Source of the DNA: F23-B02 sp963625655 | GTDB lineage: Bacteria; Bacillota; Clostridia; Oscillospirales; Oscillospiraceae | Length of the DNA: 38,770 nt | Direction: 5' to 3' | NCBI GenBank assembly: GCA_963625655.1 | Contig: CAVFTS010000016.1 | Coordinates: 1 to 38,770 of the forward strand | Shown: positions 31,873 to 38,770 of the stretch, one piece after another | Layout of the letters: every line of letters starts with the position of its first letter | How positions within the stretch are numbered: the stretch's first letter is position 1 | The notes under the pieces: model-generated | Database searches by the model: none | What the model was told of the DNA's origin: nothing | The model's input: the letters and a program-made list of their open reading frames with translations, nothing else | Position numbers and translations under genes: made by a program

Positions 31873-32964
31873 ATGAAATTAGGTATCGTGGGACTGCCGA
31901 ACGTCGGCAAATCAACGCTTTTTAACGCAATCACAAATGCCGGTGCCGAAAGCGCAAACTACCCCTTCTGCACCATCGAGCCGAACGTCGGAATGGTCAG
32001 CGTTCCCGACGAGAGACTGGACTTCCTCGCAGGGCTGTACGAGCCTAAAAAGTACACCCCCGCAGTCATCGAGTTCGTCGATATAGCGGGACTCGTCAGA
32101 GGCGCAAGCAAGGGCGAGGGCTTGGGCAACAAGTTCCTGTCAAACATCCGCAACACCGACGCCATCGTTCACGTTGTGCGCTGCTTTGACGACGAGAACG
32201 TCATACACGTTGAAGGCGGCACCGACCCGAAGCGTGACGTTGAGATAATTGACCTTGAGCTTATCATGGCGGACATGGAAATGGTCGAGCGCCGCATCGA
32301 GAAGGCAAATAAAAACGCAAAGGCGGATAAAAAATATCTGCACGAGGCGGAGGTCTTTACGGGACTTTTGGAGCATCTGAACGAAGGCAAATCCGTCAGA
32401 AGCTTTGACTGCGACCCGGAGGACATGGAGCTTATCGCAACGAGCGACCTGCTCACGATAAAGCCTGTCATTTACGCCGCAAACATGGATGAGGACGGCA
32501 TTGCGTCTTATGCCGACAACCCCTACTACAAGGAGCTTTGCGGGATCGCAGCGGCGGAGAACGCCGAGGTGCTGCCCATCTGCGCAAAGCTCGAGGCGGA
32601 GATTGCAGCCTTGGAGCCGGACGAGCGTGAGATGTTCCTTGAGGAGCTTGGCATGAGCGAAAGCGGACTTGACCGCATGATAAAGACCTCCTACTCGCTT
32701 TTGGGCCTCATATCCTTCCTCACCTGCGGTGCGGATGAGTGCCGTGCGTGGACGATAAAGAAGGGCACCAAGGCGCCTCAGGCGGCGGGCAAGATTCACA
32801 GCGACTTTGAGCGAGGCTTTATCAGAGCCGAGATCGTCGCTTTTGACGACCTCAAAAGCTGCGGCAGCATGGCGGCGGCAAAGGAGAAGGGACTCTTGAG
32901 GTCCGAGGGCAAGGAATATGTTATGAACGACGGCGACGTTACGCTGTTCAGATTCAATGTGTGA
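31873..32964 (+). CDS. ychF: Ribosome-associated ATPase YchF (OLA1 family)
   Basis: A 363-residue Obg-family ATPase linked to translation and stress responses. The P-loop is GLPNVGKST (residues 7-15), with FVDIAGLVRGASKGEGLGN as switch region. A coiled-coil insertion (about 130-200) and a C-terminal TGS domain (CRAWTIKKGTKAPQAAGKIH, DFERGFIRAEIV) follow. The start is ATG 31873, with GGAG 8 nt upstream, giving the standard length. Confidence 0.98.
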   Translation: MKLGIVGLPNVGKSTLFNAITNAGAESANYPFCTIEPNVGMVSVPDERLDFLAGLYEPKKYTPAVIEFVDIAGLVRGASKGEGLGNKFLSNIRNTDAIVHVVRCFDDENVIHVEGGTDPKRDVEIIDLELIMADMEMVERRIEKANKNAKADKKYLHEAEVFTGLLEHLNEGKSVRSFDCDPEDMELIATSDLLTIKPVIYAANMDEDGIASYADNPYYKELCGIAAAENAEVLPICAKLEAEIAALEPDEREMFLEELGMSESGLDRMIKTSYSLLGLISFLTCGADECRAWTIKKGTKAPQAAGKIHSDFERGFIRAEIVAFDDLKSCGSMAAAKEKGLLRSEGKEYVMNDGDVTLFRFNV

Positions 32965-33596
32965 TGGACGAGCTTATATATGCACTTGAAATTATAGGTG
33001 TAGCGGCGTTTGCCGTGTCGGGAGCAATGGCGGCGCTGGAGCATGATGCCGATATATTCGGCGTTATATTCCTTGCGGTCGTCACAGCCCTCGGCGGCGG
33101 CGTTATAAGAGACCTTCTGCTCGGCCTGACCCCGCCCAAGATGTTCGTGAGCTATGTGTACCTTGCCGTGGCAGCGGTTGCGGCGCTCGTCGTCTTTGCG
33201 GACGCTTACATTCGCCGTGAAAAGTACAGGAAGCACAGGGACAAGCTCGACAGCGTCAACAATATGTTCGATGCCGTCGGTCTTGCAGTGTTCACCGTGT
33301 CCGGCATGAACACCGCAATGCAGCAGAGCGATAATGTCCTGCTCATACTGGTGCTCGGCATGAGCACTGGTGTCGGCGGCGGTATGCTGCGTGACATGAT
33401 GATCAACAAGATGCCGAAGGTGCTGCGCAAGCGTGTGTACGCCGTTGCGTCGCTGCTCGGCGGCGGCGTTTACTACGGACTTTTCGCACTCGGCGTGCAT
33501 GAGACGATAGCCGCCGTCTCGGGAATGGCGGTCATCATCGTGCTGCGTGTGCTGGCAACGGTCTACAAATGGAACCTCCCCGCCATAAGGAGCTGA
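32964..33596 (+). CDS. UPF0126/TRIC-type membrane protein
   Basis: A 210-residue protein with about seven membrane helices and an internal duplication. Each half has the motif VSG...GGGxxRD: VSGAMAALEHDADIFGV with GGGVIRDLLLG, and VSGMNTAMQQSDNVLLI with GGGMLRDMMINKMP. Bacterial homologues of this family form trimeric cation channels; some are annotated as glycine transporters. The stop of ychF and this ATG share one base (TGATG), so the two are probably co-translated. GTG 32961 is an alternative start. No strong terminator is seen after it. Confidence 0.9.
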   Translation: MDELIYALEIIGVAAFAVSGAMAALEHDADIFGVIFLAVVTALGGGVIRDLLLGLTPPKMFVSYVYLAVAAVAALVVFADAYIRREKYRKHRDKLDSVNNMFDAVGLAVFTVSGMNTAMQQSDNVLLILVLGMSTGVGGGMLRDMMINKMPKVLRKRVYAVASLLGGGVYYGLFALGVHETIAAVSGMAVIIVLRVLATVYKWNLPAIRS

Positions 33597-33637
33597 ATAT
33601 CAGCTTGTTAAACATTTGTGAATTCGCACGCTTTTGA

Positions 33638-33666
33638 TTGACACGGCACCGAGTTTATGCTAATTT
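33638..33666 (+). promoter_or_regulatory. Promoter of the cation-ATPase leader
   Basis: A perfect TTGACA (33638-33643) and TAATTT (33661-33666) are 17 bp apart. TG one base before the -10 makes it an extended -10. Confidence 0.65.
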
Positions 33667-33681
33667 GTATGGAAAGCAAGT

Positions 33682-33813
33682 GAGCCGGAGACACCGGCTC
33701 GGTAAAAGGGAGTAGCTGACGCATTGGCGTCCGTGCATCGTCATCACGGCCGTATGGCTCGGTGCATGGGATACTGAGCCGCAAGGTTATGTATTTGCAA
33801 GACTTTTACGGGT
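33682..33813 (+). promoter_or_regulatory. yybP-ykoY-type Mn2+ riboswitch
   Basis: The leader contains AAAAGGGAGTAGC (33704-33716), close to the yybP-ykoY hallmark AAAGGGGAGTAGC. A GACGC/GCGTC hairpin, a CGTCATCAC junction segment and TGAGCCGCAAGG before the terminator follow. GTAAAAG (33702-33708) can pair with CTTTTAC (33803-33809), which is part of the terminator's 5' arm. Closing the aptamer's basal stem would therefore prevent termination, the known Mn2+-ON logic of this class. The downstream gene, a P-type cation ATPase, is a recognised target class. An extra 7-bp hairpin lies at 33682-33700. Identification is by motif and context, without a covariance search. Confidence 0.78.
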
Positions 33814-33839
33814 TTTACCCGTAAAGGTCTTTTTCTTTT
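33801..33839 (+). terminator. Riboswitch-controlled intrinsic terminator
   Basis: A 13-bp stem (33801-33813/33817-33829, one T-G wobble) with a TTT loop is followed by TTTTTCTTTT. It lies 28 nt before the ATPase start. Confidence 0.9.
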
Positions 33840-33866
33840 AGTGTAAAACAGCTCAGGAAGGATGAT

Positions 33867-36491
33867 ATGATGAGATATTATTGCGAGGAAAAAGAGAGAG
33901 TCTTAGAGGAGCTGGGGTCCTCACATGAGGGTCTCGGCACCGCCGAAGCGGAAAAGAGACTTTCGGAGCACGGTAAGAATAAGCTTGCCGAAGCAAAGAA
34001 GGATTCCCTCATTAAGCGCTTTTTTGCGCAGATGAAGGACCCGATGATAATTATTCTGCTCTGTGCGGCGGCAATATCCGGCGTGCTGGCCGTCAGCGAG
34101 GGCGAGAGCTTTGCCGACGTGATAATCATTCTTGCCGTCGTCATCGTGAACGCCGCTCTCGGCGTTTATCAGGAGAACAAGGCGGAAAAGGCGATTGAGG
34201 CGCTGCGGGAAATGTCCGCCGCAAGCTCGAAGGTCATGCGTAACGGCACAATACACACCGTTCACAGTGAAGACCTCGTCCCCGGCGATGTGGTGCTGCT
34301 CGAAGCGGGTGACGCCGTTCCCGCAGACGGCAGGATAATCGAAAGCGCAAGCCTGAAGATTGAGGAAGCCGCTCTGACCGGCGAATCCGTCCCGGTTGAC
34401 AAGACCTCAGAGGCACTCGCCGCAGCGGGAGAGGTGCCCCTCGGCGACAGAACGAATATGGCGTACATGGGTTCGACCGTCGTTTACGGCAGAGGCGTTA
34501 TGGTCGTCTGCGCAACGGGTATGGATACCGAGATGGGCAGGATCGCCGACGCCCTTTCGCAGGCAAAGGAGGGTCAGACCCCTTTACAGATAAAGCTCAA
34601 TCAGCTCAGCCGTGTGCTGACCTACCTCGTGCTGGGTATCTGCGCCGCCGTGTTTGCCGTGCAGATACTCAGAGCCGGAGGGCTTGAGTTTGAGGCGGTT
34701 CTGGATTCGTTTATGATAGCCGTTTCCCTTGCGGTCGCTGCGATACCCGAAGGTCTTGCGGCGGTCGTGACCTTGGTGCTGTCCATCGGCGTCACCAATA
34801 TGTCCAAGCGCAATGCGATAATCCGTCGCCTGACTGCGGTCGAAACCCTCGGCTGCGCTCAGATAATCTGCTCCGACAAAACGGGTACGCTCACGCAGAA
34901 CAAGATGACGGTAACGGACTTCTTCGGCAGCGATGAGAAGCGCCTTTCCGCAGCCATGGCGCTGTGCAGCGATGCCGAGCTGTCGGGAAACGGAGAGGTC
35001 AGCGGCGAGCCGACGGAGGCGGCGCTCGTACAGTGGGCGGCGTCACTGGGACTTGAAAAGCCCGAACTCAAGGAGAAGGCTCCCCGCTTTACGGAGGCAC
35101 CCTTTGACTCCGGACGAAAGATGATGAGTACCCTGCATCGTGCGCCCGACGGCATCGTTCAGTTTACCAAGGGCGCTCCCGACATAGTTATCGACCGCTG
35201 CGAATACTACCTTGAGGACGGCAAGCCCGTTCCCATGACCGAGGAGTACCGCAAAAAAATATTTGCCGCAAACAAGGCGATGGCGGACAGAGCGCTTAGA
35301 GTCCTCGCCTGTGCGGAAAGGCGTTGGGACTCAACCCCCGAAAGCGCCGTACCGCAGTATCTTGAACAGAAGCTCTGCTTTATCGGACTGTGCGGAATGA
35401 TAGACCCCGTGCGACCGGAGGTCAAGGCGGCGATAGAGGAGTGCGAGGCTGCCGGCATCAGAGCAATCATGATAACGGGAGACCACGTCGATACGGCGGT
35501 AGCCATAGCCAAGGAGCTGGGTATACTGCACGAGGGCGAGCGTGCCGTTACGGGGCTTGAGCTTTCGGCGATGAGCGACGAGGAGTTTGAGAAGGTGTTC
35601 CGCAGCATCAGCGTTTACGCCCGTGTGCAGCCGGAGCATAAGACCCGCATCGTAAAGGCGTGGCAGAATGCGGGCTACGTCACGGCGATGACCGGAGACG
35701 GCGTCAACGACGCTCCGTCGATAAAGACCGCCGACATCGGCGTCGGCATGGGCATAACCGGCACCGACGTTACGAAGAACGTTGCCGACATGGTGCTTGC
35801 CGATGACAACTTTGCGACCATCGTCGGTGCGGTCGGCGAGGGACGCCGCATCTACGACAACATACGCAAGGCGATACAGTTCCTGCTGGCGTCGAACCTC
35901 AGCGAGGTCATAAGCATTTTCGCAGCGACGATGCTCGGCTTTACGATACTTCAGCCCGTGCATCTTCTGTGGATAAATCTTGTGACCGACTGCTTCCCGG
36001 CGCTTGCGCTCGGCATGGAAAAGGGCGAGCGTGACATCATGCGCCGCTCACCGAGACCCGCCTCTGCCGGAGTGTTTGCCGGCGGCATGGGCGTTGACAT
36101 CGCATATCAGGGCTTTGTCGTTTCCGCACTCACTCTCGTGTCCTACTTCATCGGGCATTACATCGAAAGCGGTGTTTGGGAGATCGCAAACTCGCCCGAT
36201 GGCACGACGATGGCGTTTCTCACCATGAGCATGGCGGAGATATTCCACTCCTTCAATATGCGCTCGCAGCGTGGCAGCATATTCGGTATCGGGAACAACA
36301 ATAAGATGCTTTACCTCGCCGCCGTCGGCTCACTTGTCATGACCACCGCCGTCTGCGAGATTCCGCTTTTGGCGGAAGCCTTCGGCTTTGCGTCCGTTGA
36401 GCTTAACGAGTATCTCATCGCAATAGGTCTCGGCTTCTGCGTCATCCCGATAGTCGAGCTGGTCAAATTTGTTCAGCGAAAAATTGGTTGA
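33867..36491 (+). CDS. P-type cation-transporting ATPase (P2A, Ca2+/Mn2+ type)
   Basis: An 874-residue ATP-driven exporter of SERCA/PMR1 type. The N-terminal cation-ATPase domain has ERVLEELGSSHEGLGTAEAE. Further motifs are the actuator-domain LTGESVPVDK, the membrane-4 cation site AAIPEGLAAVV (Pro294-Glu295-Gly296-Leu297), the phosphorylation motif SDKTGTLTQNKMTV (Asp337), FTKGAPD, and the hinge MTGDGVNDAPSIKTADIGVG. Membrane 6 carries NLVTDCFPALALG. Homology alone suggests Ca2+; the Mn2+-type leader suggests Mn2+ export is a main task. The start is ATG 33867 behind AGGAAGG; ATG 33870 is equally possible. The stop codon overlaps the thrS promoter -35 box. Confidence 0.96.
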   Translation: MMRYYCEEKERVLEELGSSHEGLGTAEAEKRLSEHGKNKLAEAKKDSLIKRFFAQMKDPMIIILLCAAAISGVLAVSEGESFADVIIILAVVIVNAALGVYQENKAEKAIEALREMSAASSKVMRNGTIHTVHSEDLVPGDVVLLEAGDAVPADGRIIESASLKIEEAALTGESVPVDKTSEALAAAGEVPLGDRTNMAYMGSTVVYGRGVMVVCATGMDTEMGRIADALSQAKEGQTPLQIKLNQLSRVLTYLVLGICAAVFAVQILRAGGLEFEAVLDSFMIAVSLAVAAIPEGLAAVVTLVLSIGVTNMSKRNAIIRRLTAVETLGCAQIICSDKTGTLTQNKMTVTDFFGSDEKRLSAAMALCSDAELSGNGEVSGEPTEAALVQWAASLGLEKPELKEKAPRFTEAPFDSGRKMMSTLHRAPDGIVQFTKGAPDIVIDRCEYYLEDGKPVPMTEEYRKKIFAANKAMADRALRVLACAERRWDSTPESAVPQYLEQKLCFIGLCGMIDPVRPEVKAAIEECEAAGIRAIMITGDHVDTAVAIAKELGILHEGERAVTGLELSAMSDEEFEKVFRSISVYARVQPEHKTRIVKAWQNAGYVTAMTGDGVNDAPSIKTADIGVGMGITGTDVTKNVADMVLADDNFATIVGAVGEGRRIYDNIRKAIQFLLASNLSEVISIFAATMLGFTILQPVHLLWINLVTDCFPALALGMEKGERDIMRRSPRPASAGVFAGGMGVDIAYQGFVVSALTLVSYFIGHYIESGVWEIANSPDGTTMAFLTMSMAEIFHSFNMRSQRGSIFGIGNNNKMLYLAAVGSLVMTTAVCEIPLLAEAFGFASVELNEYLIAIGLGFCVIPIVELVKFVQRKIG

Positions 36492-36516
36492 CATTGCGGG
36501 TAAACGGTGATACTAT
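36488..36516 (+). promoter_or_regulatory. Promoter of the thrS leader
   Basis: A perfect TTGACA (36488-36493) spans the stop codon of the ATPase gene; TACTAT (36511-36516) follows after 17 bp. Confidence 0.7.
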
Positions 36517-36519
36517 CAT

Positions 36520-36775
36520 AGAATCAGCGATGGGTTAATACCCGTGACGGAGACATGCGGAGCAGTTTTACAGAGAGAGCGGCCTTGGCTGAAAGCCGCC
36601 GAAATGCCGACCGTACCACTCCCGAGCCAAAGTGAGGAAATGCACTTTCGCACCGCGCCCGTTAAGCGCATGATGAGACTAAAGTTGACGAGAGCAAAAC
36701 ATCTCCCGTCGGCTTAATCAAGGTGGAACCGTGTAAGCAATTACGCCCTTGACATTTTGTCAGGGGCGTTTTTTC
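36520..36775 (+). promoter_or_regulatory. T-box riboswitch, threonine-specific
   Basis: A tRNA-sensing leader. The T-box core AAGGTGGAACCGTG is at 36720-36733; its TGGA would pair with a UCCA acceptor end. In stem I, AGAGAGCGG on the 5' side and a stem-loop around GGCTGAAAGCC are present. On the 3' side the specifier ACC (Thr) is at 36615-36617, followed by A. Uncharged tRNA-Thr would stabilise the antiterminator and allow thrS expression. This fills the 316-bp gap before thrS. Confidence 0.93.
36743..36774 (+). terminator. T-box terminator
   Basis: A 13-bp stem (36743-36754 region paired with 36758-36769, containing one T-G wobble and a TTT loop) is followed by TTTTT. It is mutually exclusive with the antiterminator. 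Confidence 0.9.
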
Positions 36776-36807
36776 CGTTCCGGCGGTAAATGAAAGGAGA
36801 AAAGAGA

Positions 36808-38559
36808 ATGGACGAGAAGAAGTACACTTTTGAAAACCCCGAATTTAAGGATACCTACCGTCACACGACGAGCCATATCCTCGCTCAGGCGGTAAAGCGC
36901 CTGTACCCGGAGGTAAAGCTCGCTATAGGCCCCGCAATAGCCGACGGCTTTTACTATGACTTTGACGCACCCTTTGCAATCACTCCCGAAATTCTGGAGA
37001 AGCTTGAGGCGGAGATGCGCAAGATCTGCAAGGAAAAAATCAAGCTTGAGCGCTTCGAGCTTCCCCGTGCCGAGGCAATCAAATTCATGGAGGAGAGGGA
37101 TGAGCCTTATAAGGTCGAGCTTATAAACGATCTGCCCGAGGACGCCGTCATTTCCTTCTACCGTCAGGGCGATTTTACCGACCTGTGCGCAGGCCCGCAC
37201 CTTGACAGCACCGGCAGAGTCAAGGGCAACGCCATAAAGCTCACCTCCTGCACCGGCGCATACTGGAGAGGCGACTCCGACAGGAAGATGCTTCAGCGCG
37301 TTTACGGCACCTGCTTCATGCACAAGGACGAGCTTGACGCATACCTTCAGCGCATCGAGGAAGCCAAAAAGCGTGACCACAGAAAGCTCGGCAAGGAGCT
37401 CGGACTGTTTATGATAAGCGAGGAGGGCCCCGGATTCCCCTTCTTCCTGCCCAAGGGCATGGTGCTTAAAAACACCCTCATCGACTACTGGCGTGAGGTA
37501 CACAAGAAGTACGGCTACGTCGAGGTTTCAACCCCCATCATCCTAAACCGCCACCTGTGGGAGACCTCCGGCCACTGGTTCCACTACAAGGAGAATATGT
37601 ACACCACCCTCATCGATGATGAGGATTATGCGATAAAGCCCATGAACTGCCCCGGCGGTATGCTGGTCTACAAGTCGGAGCCGCACTCCTACCGTGACCT
37701 GCCCATGAGAGTCGGCGAGCTGGGCATCGTCCACCGTCACGAGCTGTCCGGCGCACTGCACGGTCTGTTCCGTGTCCGCTGCTTTACGCAGGACGACGCA
37801 CACATCTTTATGACATGGGATCAGATGAAAGATGAGATAAAGGGCGTCGCAAAGCTCTTTGACGAGGTCTACTCTCTGTTCGGTCTGAGCTACGAGATAG
37901 AGCTGTCCACCATGCCCGAAGACCACATGGGTGACGAGAAGGATTGGGCGTTTGCCGAAAAGACCCTCGCCGAAGCGGTCACCGAGATGGGCAAGAGCTA
38001 CACCATAAACGAGGGCGACGGCGCATTCTACGGCCCGAAGCTTGACTTCCATCTTCAGGACTCCCTCGGAAGAACATGGCAGTGCGGCACCATACAGCTC
38101 GATATGCAGCTTCCCGAACGCTTCGAGCTTGAGTACGTCGGCGCAGACGGCGAAAAGCACCGCCCCGTTATGATCCACCGTGTCGCATTCGGCTCCATCG
38201 AGCGCTTCATCGGCATCATCACCGAGCATTTTGCGGGCGCGTTCCCGACTTGGCTCGCTCCCGTTCAGGTCAGGGTTATGCCCATAACCGATCGTGCGAA
38301 CGACTACGCAAAGTCCGTAGAGGAGAAGCTCACGGCGGCGGGTATCCGTGTCGAGTCCGACCTGCGCAACGAGAAGATCGGCTACAAGATTCGTGAGGCG
38401 CAGGGTCAGAAGATCCCGTATATGCTCATTGTCGGCGACAAGGAGGCCGAAAACGGCACCGTTTCCGTCCGCACCCGTGCAGGCGGCGACGAGGGCGCAA
38501 TGGCACTCGACGACTTCGCCGCTAAGATCGGGGAAGAGATCGATAGCAGAGCAAAATAA
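36808..38559 (+). CDS. thrS: Threonyl-tRNA synthetase lacking the N-terminal TGS domain
   Basis: A 583-residue class II synthetase that charges tRNA-Thr. It begins directly at the editing domain (HTTSHILAQAVKRL, with His19 and His23; FTDLCAGPHL), so the ~60-residue TGS domain of the 640-residue form is absent. The catalytic core has KPMNCPGGM, IVHRHELSGALHGLFRVR (motif 2) and MIHRVAFGSIERFIG (motif 3); Cys and two His form the zinc site. The C-terminal anticodon-binding domain starts WLAPVQVRVMPI. The start is ATG 36808, preceded by AAAGGAGAA; ATG 36790 lies upstream of this site and is less likely. The T-box leader controls it. Confidence 0.97.
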   Translation: MDEKKYTFENPEFKDTYRHTTSHILAQAVKRLYPEVKLAIGPAIADGFYYDFDAPFAITPEILEKLEAEMRKICKEKIKLERFELPRAEAIKFMEERDEPYKVELINDLPEDAVISFYRQGDFTDLCAGPHLDSTGRVKGNAIKLTSCTGAYWRGDSDRKMLQRVYGTCFMHKDELDAYLQRIEEAKKRDHRKLGKELGLFMISEEGPGFPFFLPKGMVLKNTLIDYWREVHKKYGYVEVSTPIILNRHLWETSGHWFHYKENMYTTLIDDEDYAIKPMNCPGGMLVYKSEPHSYRDLPMRVGELGIVHRHELSGALHGLFRVRCFTQDDAHIFMTWDQMKDEIKGVAKLFDEVYSLFGLSYEIELSTMPEDHMGDEKDWAFAEKTLAEAVTEMGKSYTINEGDGAFYGPKLDFHLQDSLGRTWQCGTIQLDMQLPERFELEYVGADGEKHRPVMIHRVAFGSIERFIGIITEHFAGAFPTWLAPVQVRVMPITDRANDYAKSVEEKLTAAGIRVESDLRNEKIGYKIREAQGQKIPYMLIVGDKEAENGTVSVRTRAGGDEGAMALDDFAAKIGEEIDSRAK

Positions 38560-38575
38560 AACACTCAATATGCTG

Positions 38576-38602
38576 AAAAAGGCACCGTCTGTGGCACGGG
38601 CC
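38576..38602 (-). terminator. Probable terminator for the right-edge minus-strand gene
   Basis: GGC(A)CCGT (38581-38588) pairs with ACGGGCC (38596-38602), a 7-bp stem with one bulge. On the minus strand it is followed by TTTTT (38576-38580). On the plus strand there is no T run. Confidence 0.55.
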
Positions 38603-38626
38603 AATAGCGAAGTAATTATGTAGGAT

Positions 38627-38661
38627 ACGGTGAAGTCTCGAATTCGGAGGGGCTTCACCGT
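38627..38661. terminator. Hairpin between convergent thrS and the edge gene
   Basis: ACGGTGAAG (38627-38635) pairs perfectly with CTTCACCGT (38653-38661). The loop holds the GAATTC palindrome and an additional CTC/GAG pairing. There is no long T tract on either strand, so termination strength is uncertain. Confidence 0.5.
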
Positions 38662-38669
38662 GTTCTGCG

Positions 38670-38770
38670 TTATGCAGAAACATTGAATCGTTTAGGGTTT
38701 TGCCGTATTTCCTCTATCATGGATTGCATTTCCTTCTCCGTGGGGATGGAGAAAAGTCCGACGGCGGTGA
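38670..38770 (-). CDS. C-terminal end of an unrecognised protein (partial)
   Basis: An open frame enters from the right edge and stops at 38670-38672. The visible 33 codons encode TAVGLFSIPTEKEMQSMIEE followed by IRQNPKRFNVSA. The composition is protein-like and amphipathic, the frame has no interruption, and hairpins follow the stop, so I take it as the 3' end of a real gene. I do not recognise the family. Confidence 0.6.
   Translation of the reverse strand, partial: TAVGLFSIPTEKEMQSMIEEIRQNPKRFNVSA

Noticed and set aside
1..38770. tRNA, rRNA, CRISPR, insertion sequence, integrase or phage genes
   Set aside because: No tRNA or rRNA signature, no spaced direct-repeat array and no transposase- or integrase-like protein were found on either strand.

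Overview
The window looks like chromosome from an anaerobic Clostridia-class Firmicute, plausibly an uncultured Oscillospirales-type gut bacterium. The evidence is a V-type ATPase operon in place of F-type, a T-box on thrS, a Mn2+-type riboswitch on a P-type ATPase, the gdpP-rplI-dnaB order, strong AGGAGG-like ribosome binding sites, and frequent TTG starts in GC-rich coding sequence. The taxonomic placement is inference. No rRNA, tRNA, CRISPR array, insertion sequence or phage gene was found.

Layout. (1) 1-6.2 kb, a redox and carboxylate region: a frameshifted FadR-type GntR regulator divergent from a two-gene operon (CrtI-like flavoprotein plus a flavin reductase with a [2Fe-2S] domain), then an SLC13/ArsB-type permease and, convergently, an FMN 2-hydroxyacid dehydrogenase with an N-terminal four-cysteine cluster. 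(2) 6.2-11.9 kb: glmS, a frameshifted murT without an adjacent gatD, an MtaD-like amidohydrolase and a PHP phosphoesterase. (3) 11.9-12.8 kb, minus strand: a stand-alone protein resembling the E2 acyltransferase catalytic domain but lacking the catalytic His, followed by a 435-bp intergenic stretch with several dyads. (4) 13.2-21.9 kb: a complete V-type ATPase operon in the order G/H-I-K-E-C-F-A-B-D. Its K subunit carries every residue position I know for Na+ coordination. (5) 21.9-23.9 kb, minus strand: an NDP-sugar nucleotidyltransferase with an apparent remnant of a phosphohexomutase tail, then a coupled LUD-domain/cupin pair with its own promoter and dyad. (6) 24.1-33.6 kb: a housekeeping run of gdpP, rplI, dnaB, tilS, hpt, ftsH, ychF and a UPF0126/TRIC-type membrane protein. 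(7) 33.6-38.6 kb: a yybP-ykoY-type leader with a P-type cation ATPase, then a T-box leader with thrS. The window ends inside an unrecognised minus-strand gene.

How the parts fit together. Ion homeostasis recurs: predicted Na+ pumping by the V-ATPase, predicted Mn2+/Ca2+ export under Mn2+ riboswitch control, c-di-AMP turnover by GdpP and a TRIC-like channel. Cell-wall precursor supply (glmS, murT, sugar nucleotidyltransferase) is a second theme. The least explained part is the GntR/CrtI-like/reductase module, which has two well-formed divergent promoters and a perfect TGG-N5-CCA dyad just after its -10 box. The two single-base frameshifts (GntR, MurT) both restore conserved protein when one base is added, so sequencing or assembly error is a serious alternative to real gene loss.
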